From Salinisphaera sp. UBA1666 (GTDB lineage: Bacteria > Pseudomonadota > Gammaproteobacteria > Nevskiales > Salinisphaeraceae), in NCBI GenBank assembly GCA_002320455.1, contig DCKU01000060.1, positions 1 to 17,731 on the forward strand: a stretch of 17,731 nucleotides of DNA. The letters are read 5' to 3'. Below the pieces are notes generated by a model. It worked only from the letters and a program-made list of their open reading frames with translations. It did not search any database and had not been told where the DNA came from. Positions 7,912 to 15,193 of this stretch are shown one piece after another. Both the position numbers and the translations under genes were made by a program. Position 1 is the stretch's first letter. Each line of letters opens with the position of its first letter.

Positions 7912-8907
7912 ATGAGTGCTGCGCACGACCATCCTCATTCCGCACACGAGCACGCCCACGGCCATGATCACGATCACGACACGCATTGCGGTCACGATCA
8001 TGCCGGCCTGGGCGGTCACCATCATCACGGCAGCGGCAAGACGCTGGTCTTTTCGCTGTGTTTCACACTGGCGTTCGCGCTCGTGGAAGTCGTTGGTGGC
8101 TGGGTGTCGGGCTCGCTGGCGCTGATGTCCGATGCCGGGCATATGCTCACCGACAGTTCGTCGCTGGCGATCGGTGCGATAGCTGCCTGGCTGGCCCGCC
8201 GGCCGGCCTCGCGCGCGCATTCGTTTGGCCTGCAACGCGCCGAGGTGCTGGGCGCATTGATCAACGCGGTGCTGATGATCGGCGTCGTGGTGGCGATTGC
8301 GGTCTCGGCCATCGGCCGTCTGTTCGATCCGGCGCCGGTGACCGGCGGTGTGGTCTTGCTGATTGCCGGGTTGGGGTTGCTGGTCAACCTGATTATCGGC
8401 TTCATCCTGCTGCGCGGCGAGCAGACCATGAACGTGCGCGGCGCGCTGTTGCACGTGCTGGGCGATCTGGCGGGCTCGGTCGCGGCCATGGTCGCGGGTG
8501 CCGTGATCATGCTCACCGGCTGGACGCCGATCGACCCGATCCTCTCGCTATTCGTCAGTGTGCTGATCGCGATCTCGGCCTGGCCGCTGCTGCGTGACGT
8601 GTTGCACGTGCTGATGGAAGGCGTACCCCGCGACGTCAACGCCCGCGACGTCAGCCAGGCGCTGGCGGCTATCGAGGGCGTGCATTCGGTACACGATCTG
8701 CATATCTGGACGCTGTCATCCAGCCAGCGCGCGCTGGCCGCCCATGTAGAAATCGGCCATCTCGGCGAGTGGTCCACGATTCTGCCGAAGCTCGAAACCG
8801 TGCTGGCCGAGCGGTTTTCGATATCTCACACCACGCTACAGCCGGAAAATCGTGCGACCGCCAAGGCCTGTGTGGCCGACGGGGCGTGCGGGGCCACGAC
8901 AGGTTAG
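7912..8907 (+). CDS. Cation diffusion facilitator (CzcD/ZitB-type Zn exporter)
   Basis: A 331-residue inner-membrane proton-coupled metal exporter of the CDF family. Six membrane helices cover about residues 43-225, followed by a cytoplasmic ferredoxin-like domain with the family segment VHDLHIWTLSSSQRALAAHV. The transport site is H77-x3-D81 in helix 2 (DAGHMLTD) and H181-x3-D185 in helix 5 (HVLGDLAGS), the HD-HD set typical of Zn/Cd transporters. The N-terminus is unusual: 16 of the first 39 residues are His, ending in HHHH (36-39), a likely metal-binding tail. I use ATG 7912, with GAGGA six bases upstream overlapping the end of the ArsR gene; a TTG two codons earlier is less likely. The C-terminus carries two more Cys (CVADGAC). 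The pairing with ArsR implies metal-induced expression. Confidence 0.93.
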   Translation: MSAAHDHPHSAHEHAHGHDHDHDTHCGHDHAGLGGHHHHGSGKTLVFSLCFTLAFALVEVVGGWVSGSLALMSDAGHMLTDSSSLAIGAIAAWLARRPASRAHSFGLQRAEVLGALINAVLMIGVVVAIAVSAIGRLFDPAPVTGGVVLLIAGLGLLVNLIIGFILLRGEQTMNVRGALLHVLGDLAGSVAAMVAGAVIMLTGWTPIDPILSLFVSVLIAISAWPLLRDVLHVLMEGVPRDVNARDVSQALAAIEGVHSVHDLHIWTLSSSQRALAAHVEIGHLGEWSTILPKLETVLAERFSISHTTLQPENRATAKACVADGACGATTG

Positions 8908-8909
8908 CC

Positions 8910-8930
8910 CCGGTTCCCGGTTTCCGGTTC
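8910..8930 (+). repeat. Three tandem 7-base repeats
   Basis: CCGGTTC, CCGGTTT and CCGGTTC follow each other directly just after the exporter stop codon, with a partial fourth unit (CGG) after them. No function is evident. The tract lies between the exporter gene and the Zur-type operator. Confidence 0.6.
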
Positions 8931-8969
8931 CGGCGCACCACCGCAAAATACTTACTGTCTGGCTAAAAG

Positions 8970-8984
8970 CGTTATAAGATAACG
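8970..8984. promoter_or_regulatory. Zur-box operator overlapping a -10 element
   Basis: CGTTAT-AAG-ATAACG is a perfect 6-3-6 dyad that matches the core of the gammaproteobacterial Zur operator (TGTTAT-AnT-ATAACA in E. coli). TATAAG inside it (8973-8978) can serve as the -10 of a promoter whose weak -35 is CTTACT (8951-8956). Zn-loaded Zur would then block transcription of the downstream CxxC protein and TonB receptor genes. The zur gene itself is not in the window; the fur gene at 13277 is Fur, not Zur. This assignment rests on motif similarity and on the zinc-uptake neighbours. Confidence 0.75.
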
Positions 8985-9010
8985 TCGGGGTTGGCGTCCG
9001 GGGGCGTGTC

Positions 9011-9307
9011 TTGTCTATTGATCGTAACGCGGTCGCGTTGAGGCTGCTCTGGCTGGCCGCACTCGTTGTCGTGTTGCTCGGCTTGTTCCACGCGCTGGAG
9101 CACGGTCTAGACACGCCCGAGGCGACCCATGTGTGCACGGTGTGTGCCCACGGGCCGGCCGGCGCCGCGCCGTCGCCCGGTGGTACACCGGCCGCCGTCG
9201 TGTCGGCCTGGCGGCCGGTGTCGTATTCCACCTGGCCCGACAGGGCCATTCAAGCGCTGCCGGCGGCGTTTCTGTCGCGCGGCCCGCCCAATTCGTTCAT
9301 CGCTTGA
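9011..9307 (+). CDS. Small membrane protein with HxxEH and CxxC motifs, zinc-associated
   Basis: A 98-residue protein of unknown function. One membrane helix (about residues 10-26) is followed by HALEH (27-31) and HVCTVCAH (40-47), two clusters of potential metal ligands that would face the periplasm. The rest is Pro/Ala-rich and low in complexity. The start used is TTG 9011, behind a GGGGG run and about 26 bases after the predicted transcription start; no ATG is available, and a TTG at 9038 is the alternative. It lies between a Zur-type operator and a ZnuD-type receptor, so it probably belongs to the zinc-starvation response, perhaps handing on or sensing periplasmic zinc. It resembles the DUF2946-type small proteins in general layout only. 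That comparison is from memory and unproven. Confidence 0.6.
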   Translation: MSIDRNAVALRLLWLAALVVVLLGLFHALEHGLDTPEATHVCTVCAHGPAGAAPSPGGTPAAVVSAWRPVSYSTWPDRAIQALPAAFLSRGPPNSFIA

Positions 9308-9357
9308 TCTCTACGCCGCCTCCTGCGGTCTTTCATCGATGACGAGTTTTTCTTGCC

Positions 9358-11420
9358 ATGTGGTATTCATTAACGATTCGACGGGCCGGCCTGGTCAGCT
9401 TGGCCGGTCTCTATCTCGCTGCGACCAGCGCCCACGCCCAAAGCACCGCGCCTGAGCCTCTGCCCGCGGCCCCGGCCGCGCCGGTGGTCGATCTATCGCC
9501 GGTCAGCGTCGAGGCGCTGGCCTTGCCGGTGTCGCCCGAACTGGCCATCGAGCCGGTCGATATTCTCGACGGCGAGGCGCTGATCGCCCGGCGGACCCAG
9601 ACGCTGGGTGAAACCCTGGCCCGCACCCCGGGCGTCAGCGCGGCCGACTTCGGGCAGGGCGTCGGCCGGCCGGTGATCCGCGGGCTGGCCGGGGCGCGGG
9701 TCCGGGTTCAAGAAAACGGTCTGGGCTCGGCCGATGTCTCGACCATCAGCCAGGATCATGCGGTCTCGATTGCCCCTTATGCGGCCGACAAGATCGAGGT
9801 GCTCAAGGGCCCGCAGACGCTGTTATACGGTTCGGGGGCGATCGGCGGCGTGGTGAACGTGGTCTCTGATCGTATTCCCGACCATGTACCCGAGCGCGGC
9901 ATCGAAGGCCAGGCCGTACTCGAGCGCAGCGATGCCACGCTGGGCCAGCGGCTGGAGCGGCTGGATGTCACCGCCGGCCACGGTCCGATCGCCGTGAACC
10001 TGCAGGGCACGAAGCGCCTGACCGATGACTACAAGGCCAACGACAACCAGCGCATCGACAACAGCGCGACCGATACCAGCAATTACAGCGGCGGCACATC
10101 GGTGGTCGGTGACTGGGGGTATGTGGGCGCGGCCGCCAGCCACTTCGGGCGCAACTACGGTATTCCCGGTGAAGAAGCACAGATTGATCTGAGCCAGAAC
10201 CGCTACGACCTGCGCGGCGAGCTGTTCGAGCCGTTGGCCGGGCTGTCGTCGCTCGAATTCGCGGCGGCCTACACCAATTATCGCCACACCGAGGGCGAAG
10301 CCGTGGGCCCGCCGGGGGCGATCTTTGACAACCAGACCACAGAGTTTCGTCTGGCGGCCACGCACGAAACATGGCGCGATTTCACCGGCACCTTCGGCCT
10401 GCAGGGTTTCACCCGTGATTACAAGGCCTTCGGTGAGGCCGAAACCTTCGTGCCGCCGACCACCACGCGCTCGCTGGCGGCGTTCTGGGTCGAGGAACAC
10501 CCCTTGGGTGAACTCTGGATGCTCCAGGGCGGGGGCGCGTGGAATATCAGGATGAAGACACCAGCCAGGGCCGCCCGGACAGGGATTATGTGCCGGTCAG
10601 CGGCTCTATCGGCGCCCGGCGCACGATCGGCAAGGATTACGTGGCCACCTTGAGTGTCGGGCACTACGAGCGCGCACCGGCCACCGAAGAGCTGTATTCC
10701 TTTGGCCCGCACGAGGCCACGGCCACCTTTGAGCGCGGCGAGGCGGATTTCGATACTGAGAAATCCAACAGCGTGGAGCTTGGCTTTCGCAAGATTCACG
10801 GGCGCACCCGCTTTGACGGCGCGCTCTATGCCACGCGCTTCAACGACTTCATCTATCTCGACAGCGTGGATCGCGGTCTAAACGCAGACGGCAGCGGCGC
10901 ATTCGATGCCGACGGCCAGGCCGACTTCGTGGATGAAGAGGGCGCCTTCACCCCCGGCGGTGAGTTCCAGCTTGTCGACTACGTGGCCGGAGACGCTACT
11001 TTTTACGGCGGCGAAGCCGAGCTATCGTATGACCTGTTGACCGGCCCGCGCCGTCTGACGGCGGCCGTGCAGGGCGACTACGTGCGGGCAGAGCTCGACA
11101 ACGACACCAATCTGCCGCGGATCACGCCCGGGCGTTACGGGGCATCGCTGACCTATGACGACGCGCGCTGGCGGGCGACTTTCCAGACGCTGCAGACCAC
11201 CCAGACCGGCCATGCCGCCCCGCTGGAGCCGGTTTCGCAGAGCTTTACCGACATGAACGCGTTCGTGGGGTTCAAGATCCCGACCTTCGATACCACCCGG
11301 GCGCTGGTGTATCTGCGCGGCGATAACCTGCTGGACGAGCGCATCGTGCGTCAGAACTCGTTTCTGCGGGTGCCCCAGCCCGGGCGGGTGGTCTCGACCG
11401 GTATCGACGTACGGTTCTAG
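9358..11420 (+). pseudogene. znuD: TonB-dependent zinc receptor, ZnuD-like, frameshifted
   Basis: An outer-membrane TonB-dependent receptor for zinc uptake. The signal peptide ends at AHA (residue 27). The plug domain (about 46-170) carries FGQGVGRPVIRG (98-109), SQDHAV (131-136) and LYGSGAIGGVVNVV, a combination I associate with ZnuD rather than siderophore receptors. The first frame stops at 10651-10653. The homologous barrel continues in another frame (VEYQDED onwards) to TAG 11418-11420 and ends with the usual aromatic closing strand GIDVRF. Inserting one G into the run at 10531-10535 yields LQGGGRVEYQ and a 687-residue protein, a normal ZnuD size. The Zur-type dyad 370 bases upstream supports control by zinc starvation. 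The gene is either inactive in this strain or split by a sequence error. The convergent HPP gene ends 13 bases downstream. Confidence 0.85.
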
Positions 11421-11433
11421 CGGATGCATAGGG

Positions 11434-11928
11434 TCAGCCGGCCCGCCAGAGCGGCGCCGGCTGGCCCGTACAGCGGTTATAGGCCGTCATGACGCCGGTG
11501 ACACAGGCGATTGCGGCCCACATCACGGCCAGGTCACGCAGGCTCGGCAGCAGGCCGAGGCTGACAATCAGCGTGGTTGCGCCGGCCGGTGGATGTGGGC
11601 TGGCCAGTAGTCGCGTCGCCGTTACGGTCAGTGCGACTGACAGGGCTGCGGCCACGACATGGGCACCGTCGAGCCCGGTGGCCAGCGCCGAGGGCGCGTG
11701 CAGCAGCCCGCATACCGCCAGGCTCAGCCAGCCGCCGACCAGACCGGCACCGTGAGCCAGCACGATGCTACGCGGTGCGGTGGCCGTCTGGCCGGGGTGC
11801 TGGGCCAGCATCATCACGGTCGGGCCCAGGCTTGGAAAGAGCATGGGCTGGCCGAGGGCGAGCGCTGCCAACCCGGCCACCGTCATGGCCAGGACACAGC
11901 CGAGCGCTGCCTGAAGCGTTGGCCGCAT
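11434..11928 (-). CDS. HPP-family integral membrane protein
   Basis: A membrane protein of about 164 residues from the HPP family. It has four or five hydrophobic helices, the FPSLGPT segment after helix 1-2, and the family name motif HPPAGATT in the later half. Some plant and cyanobacterial HPP proteins have been linked to nitrite transport; bacterial members are largely uncharacterised. I start it at ATG 11928. A TTG at 11955 would add nine residues and lie nine bases after the sat stop. Neither start has a good ribosome binding site. The gene directly follows ATP sulfurylase on the same strand, so co-transcription is likely and a role in transport of a sulfur or other oxyanion is possible, but this is inference from position. 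Confidence 0.82.
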   Translation of the reverse strand: MRPTLQAALGCVLAMTVAGLAALALGQPMLFPSLGPTVMMLAQHPGQTATAPRSIVLAHGAGLVGGWLSLAVCGLLHAPSALATGLDGAHVVAAALSVALTVTATRLLASPHPPAGATTLIVSLGLLPSLRDLAVMWAAIACVTGVMTAYNRCTGQPAPLWRAG

Positions 11929-11964
11929 GAGCAAGGGCTCGCGCTTCAGGCTCAAGCGGCCAGG

Positions 11965-13149
11965 CTATTTGTTTTGGTAGTAATCCATCAGGATCTCAGC
12001 CACTTCCGGGCGTGAGAATTCCGGCGGCGGAGCGATGCCCTGGCCGAGCATCTCGCGCACCTTGGTGCCAGAGAGGATCACGAAGTCTTCCTTGGTGTGA
12101 TCCGGCGCTTCAGACATCATCACCACGCGGCCCAGTTTTTTGGAAAACGCGGTGTGGTCGGCCTTGAAGATCTCGATGTCTAGGGCGTCGGCCGGGACTT
12201 TCTCGTCGAAGATGGTCTGGGCATCGAAGGCGCCGTAGAAATCACCCACGCCGGCATGGTCGCGGCCCACGATGAGATACGAGCAGCCCGCGTTCTGGCG
12301 GAACACGGCATGCAGCACCGCCTCACGAGGCCCGGCATACATCATGTCGAAGCCGTAGCCGGTGATCATCACCGAGTTTTCCGGGAAATAGTGCTCCACC
12401 ATCTTGCGGATGGCGGCATCGCGCACGCGGGCCGGCACGTCGCCGGGCTTGAGCTTGCCCAGCAGCATATGCACCAGCACGCCGTCGGCACCGGTGGCCT
12501 CCAGCGCCATCTTGCACAGCTCTTCGTGGGCGCGGTGCATGGGGTTACGGGTCTGGAAGGCCACGACCTTGTCCCAGCCGCGCTCGGCGAACTCGTCGCG
12601 AATAGATTGGGCGGTCCGGAACGTGTCCGGGAAGTCGTCTTCGAAGTAAGAGAAGTTCAAAACCTGGATCGGGCCGTGCACCAGAGTGCGGCCCAGGCCC
12701 TTGAAGGTGGCCACGCCCGGGTGCTCGTCGTCGTCGGTGCCGAAGATATGCGTGACCATGTCCCGCATCTCGTCTTCGGAGATCTCTTCGATGCCTTCGA
12801 CGTCTTGCACGGCAACGACCGGGTTGCCCTCAACGTTGGGGTCTTTCAGGGCGATGCGGGCCGCGCCTCGTACCGGCTCGACGTCGGCCACGATGTTCAC
12901 GATCGGAATCGGCCAGAACAGACCGTCTTGCGTGCGCATGTCGCGGGCCACGCTCAAGGCATCGGCCTTGGTCATGTACCCGGTTAGCGGGTTGAAGTAG
13001 CCCGCGCCGAGCATCACGGCGTTGGCAGCCGCCGCCGAGCTGACGGTCAGCGCCGGCAGCTCGTGCGCCTCCTGAACGAGCTGGCCACGAGCGGCCTCGT
13101 CGGCGACATAGAGCGGGTTGAGCGTATCCGAGCCGTGGGGTTTGATCAT
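11965..13149 (-). CDS. sat: Sulfate adenylyltransferase (ATP sulfurylase, homo-oligomeric Sat type)
   Basis: A 394-residue ATP sulfurylase that interconverts sulfate plus ATP with adenosine 5'-phosphosulfate plus pyrophosphate in the cytoplasm. The catalytic nucleotide-binding motif QTRNPMHRAHE begins at Q199, with the two His of the HxxH set at 205 and 208. VGRDHAGVGDFYG and LSGTKVREML are further family blocks. It is the single-chain Sat type, not the CysD/CysN pair common in gammaproteobacterial sulfate assimilation. No APS reductase or APS kinase gene is nearby, so the sequence does not say whether it works in assimilation or in sulfite oxidation run in reverse. It lies 127 bases downstream of fur with a TATAAT of its own, and the HPP membrane gene follows it closely. 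Confidence 0.95.
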   Translation of the reverse strand: MIKPHGSDTLNPLYVADEAARGQLVQEAHELPALTVSSAAAANAVMLGAGYFNPLTGYMTKADALSVARDMRTQDGLFWPIPIVNIVADVEPVRGAARIALKDPNVEGNPVVAVQDVEGIEEISEDEMRDMVTHIFGTDDDEHPGVATFKGLGRTLVHGPIQVLNFSYFEDDFPDTFRTAQSIRDEFAERGWDKVVAFQTRNPMHRAHEELCKMALEATGADGVLVHMLLGKLKPGDVPARVRDAAIRKMVEHYFPENSVMITGYGFDMMYAGPREAVLHAVFRQNAGCSYLIVGRDHAGVGDFYGAFDAQTIFDEKVPADALDIEIFKADHTAFSKKLGRVVMMSEAPDHTKEDFVILSGTKVREMLGQGIAPPPEFSRPEVAEILMDYYQNK

Positions 13150-13208
13150 GACGTGTCGCGCTTTAATGCGATCGGCCGGCGCGAAAGCGCCTGTTTTAAT
13201 GCCGCAGG

Positions 13209-13214
13209 ATTATA
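13209..13214 (-). promoter_or_regulatory. Candidate -10 element for sat
   Basis: Read on the minus strand these bases are TATAAT, 60 bases before the sat start. The -35 position at a 17-base spacing reads GCGGTT, a poor match, so an activator or a different spacing would be needed. The leader between this element and sat can form a short hairpin (13178-13191, five base pairs with a four-base loop). Confidence 0.4.
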
Positions 13215-13276
13215 AAATGCGCGAAAAGTCTAACCGCGGGGCGTAAAAACCGACAACCCGACCAATCGGTCTATGC

Positions 13277-13711
13277 TTATGACGAGTCTTTCTTGGTGTC
13301 GTTTTCACAGTTGGCGGTCTGGCAGTCGCCGTAGAGCACGAGCGTATGCTTGGACAGGTCAAAGCCGGACTTGTTGGCCAGGTCGCGCTGGCGCTGCTGC
13401 ATTTCGTTGTCGAAGAATTCCTCGATCTTGCCGCACTTCACACAGATCAGATGATCATGCGGGCCCTGTTCCAGCTCGAACAGGGCATGGCCGTCCTCGA
13501 AGTGGTGGCGGATGACCAGGCCTGCATCCTCGAACTGCGACAGCACGCGATAGATCGTGGCCAGGCCGATGTCTTCTTCGTTGTCCAGCAGTTTGCGATA
13601 GACATCCTCTGCCGAGAGATGGTCTTGCTTGTTCTGCTGGAGCACTTCCAGAATTTTCAGCCGGGGCAGGGTGGCCTTGAGCCCGGCCTTGCGTAGATCG
13701 CTGGTTTGCAT
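13277..13711 (-). CDS. fur: Ferric uptake regulator Fur
   Basis: A 144-residue iron-responsive repressor. The N-terminal winged helix contains LKATLPRLKILEVLQ (11-25) and GLATIYRVLSQFEDAG (49-64), the canonical Fur recognition region and not the divergent one of Zur or PerR. The regulatory HHFEDGHALFEL (69-80) and HDHLICVKCGK (85-95) segments hold the metal ligands, with structural Cys pairs C90/C93 and C130/C135. Length and motifs match gammaproteobacterial Fur. GAGG eight bases before the ATG is a good ribosome binding site. A Fur-box-like dyad upstream (13759-13773) suggests autoregulation. It would be the natural regulator of the siderophore-interacting gene at the left end, although I saw no Fur box there. 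Confidence 0.97.
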   Translation of the reverse strand: MQTSDLRKAGLKATLPRLKILEVLQQNKQDHLSAEDVYRKLLDNEEDIGLATIYRVLSQFEDAGLVIRHHFEDGHALFELEQGPHDHLICVKCGKIEEFFDNEMQQRQRDLANKSGFDLSKHTLVLYGDCQTANCENDTKKDSS

Positions 13712-13742
13712 ACGCGATACCTCAAATACGCTCGCCCGCCGA

Positions 13743-13785
13743 CGATGACCGCAACTGATGCGAATGATTCACAATCAGGTCATCG
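13743..13785. promoter_or_regulatory. Candidate Fur box inside a larger dyad, fur promoter region
   Basis: TGCGAATGATTCACA (13759-13773) matches the 7-1-7 Fur consensus (TGATAAT-n-ATTATCA) at 10 of 14 scored positions, with a perfect inner GAAT-G-ATTC. Around it, CGATGACC (13743-13750) and GGTCATCG (13778-13785) form an 8-base perfect inverted repeat, nearly concentric with the Fur box. It lies between the dihydroorotase stop and the fur start, where an autoregulatory operator is expected. The function of the outer arms is unknown. Confidence 0.5.
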
Positions 13786-13815
13786 GCGCGGTTTTCAACG
13801 CCGCCCGGCTAACCG

Positions 13816-15150
13816 TTACCGGTCGTAGGCCAGCGCTTGGCCAATACAGCCTTGGCTAAGTTTACCGTCATGATACGCGAGTTGGCCAGATACCACCGTG
13901 GCTTTTACGCGGGCGGCGAACGTGTGCCCGGCAAACGGCGTCCAGCCGCATTTGGCCAGCACCGGCTCGTCGTCGACCACGGTTTGGCCCGCGGGGGCCA
14001 CCAATACCAGGTCGGCCCAGTAGCCTTCGCGCAGATAGCCGCGGTCGATGATGTCGAAGCGATCGGCCACGTTATGCGCCATCTTGGTGACGAGCTGTTC
14101 GGCGCTGAAGTGCCCGGCGATGACCTGGTCGACCAGGCTGGGTACAGCGTGCTGGACCAGTGGCAGACCGGCCGGTGCCGAAAAATAGGAGTTGTCCTTG
14201 TCGGCACGGGCATGTGGGGCATGATCGGTGGCCAGCACGTCGATGACATCGTCGGCGACGGCCTGGAGAATCGCGCGCCGATCGGCTTCGGTCTTGATCG
14301 CCGGGTTGCACTTGATCAACGCGCCGAGGCGGTCGTAATCATCTTCTGAATAGAACAGATGATGGATACAGGCCTCGGCCGTGATCTTCTTGTCGGCCAT
14401 GGGTCCGGCTGCGAACAGCGCCAGCTCTTCGGCGGTGGTGATATGCAGGATATGCAGGCGGGCGGCGTGGCGCGTGGCCAGATCCATGGCTTTTTTCGAA
14501 GAGGCGATACAGGCCTCGCGCGAGCGGATCACCGGGTGCTGGCGCATTGGCACATCGTCGCCGTAGGTCTCGCGTGCCCGGGCCGCATTGGCCTCGATCA
14601 TGGGGGTGTCCTCACAGTGGGTGAGGATCGGCAACGGCGAGTGCTCGAAAATCGCCTCGAGAGCGCTATCGTCATCGACCAGCATCTTGCCGGTGGAAGC
14701 GCCCATGAAGATCTTCACGCCGGCCGCTTGCGTGCCGTCGACGCGCTTGATGGCTTCGATGTTGTCGTTGGTCGCACCCAGATGGAAGCCGTAGTTGGCT
14801 GCACAGCGCCCGCGCGCCATGTCCAGCTTGGCCACGAGTGCTTCGTGGTCGATGGTCGGCGGCTTCACGTTGGGCATGTCCATGAAACTCGTGATGCCGC
14901 CGGCCACGGCCGCCCGCGATTCGCTGGCCATGTCGGCCTTGTCGGTCAGGCCGGGTTCGCGGAAATGCACCTGGTCGTCGATCATGCCGGGCATCAGCCA
15001 GCAGCCGTCGGCCTCGATCACGGTGTCGTTATCGCGGGCACTGATCTGGCGGGCGATCTGGTCGATCCGACCGTCGGCCACGCGCAAATCGGCTTGCTGG
15101 CGTTGGCCTTCATTGATGAGCGTGGCGTTTTTGATCAGCAGGTCGGTCAT
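13816..15150 (-). CDS. pyrC: Class I dihydroorotase (Gln-variant DDQVHFREPG clade)
   Basis: A 444-residue amidohydrolase that cyclises carbamoyl-aspartate to dihydroorotate in pyrimidine synthesis. The metal-site block is DDQVHFREPG (residues 58-67). The first His of the usual HxH is Gln (Q60), a substitution I recall as standard in a dihydroorotase clade that includes Bacteroidetes enzymes with the same DDQVHFREPGLT sequence. K146 in KIFMGASTG is the expected carboxylated lysine. Further ligands are in THCED, HILHITT and DHAPH (D309). Allantoinase and hydantoinase are related alternatives, but the FREPGLT and KIFMGASTGKMLVD blocks favour dihydroorotase. No pyrB or other pyrimidine gene adjoins it. 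It lies 43 bases after the PTPS gene in the same direction and may be part of that operon. Confidence 0.88.
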   Translation of the reverse strand: MTDLLIKNATLINEGQRQQADLRVADGRIDQIARQISARDNDTVIEADGCWLMPGMIDDQVHFREPGLTDKADMASESRAAVAGGITSFMDMPNVKPPTIDHEALVAKLDMARGRCAANYGFHLGATNDNIEAIKRVDGTQAAGVKIFMGASTGKMLVDDDSALEAIFEHSPLPILTHCEDTPMIEANAARARETYGDDVPMRQHPVIRSREACIASSKKAMDLATRHAARLHILHITTAEELALFAAGPMADKKITAEACIHHLFYSEDDYDRLGALIKCNPAIKTEADRRAILQAVADDVIDVLATDHAPHARADKDNSYFSAPAGLPLVQHAVPSLVDQVIAGHFSAEQLVTKMAHNVADRFDIIDRGYLREGYWADLVLVAPAGQTVVDDEPVLAKCGWTPFAGHTFAARVKATVVSGQLAYHDGKLSQGCIGQALAYDR

Positions 15151-15193
15151 CGCGGGCTATCCATCGCAGACACGGAAACAATAAGTGTAGAGA

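Noticed and set aside
13178..13197. Hairpin GGCGC-GAAA-GCGCC followed by TGTTTT on the plus strand, terminator-like
   Set aside because: No plus-strand gene lies upstream (sat and fur are on the minus strand), and the T run is short. It is more likely incidental structure in the sat leader.
13277..13711. Zur or PerR identity for the Fur-family gene
   Set aside because: The recognition region and C-terminal Cys pairs match canonical Fur closely, so it is unlikely to be the regulator of the Zur-type dyad at 8970.
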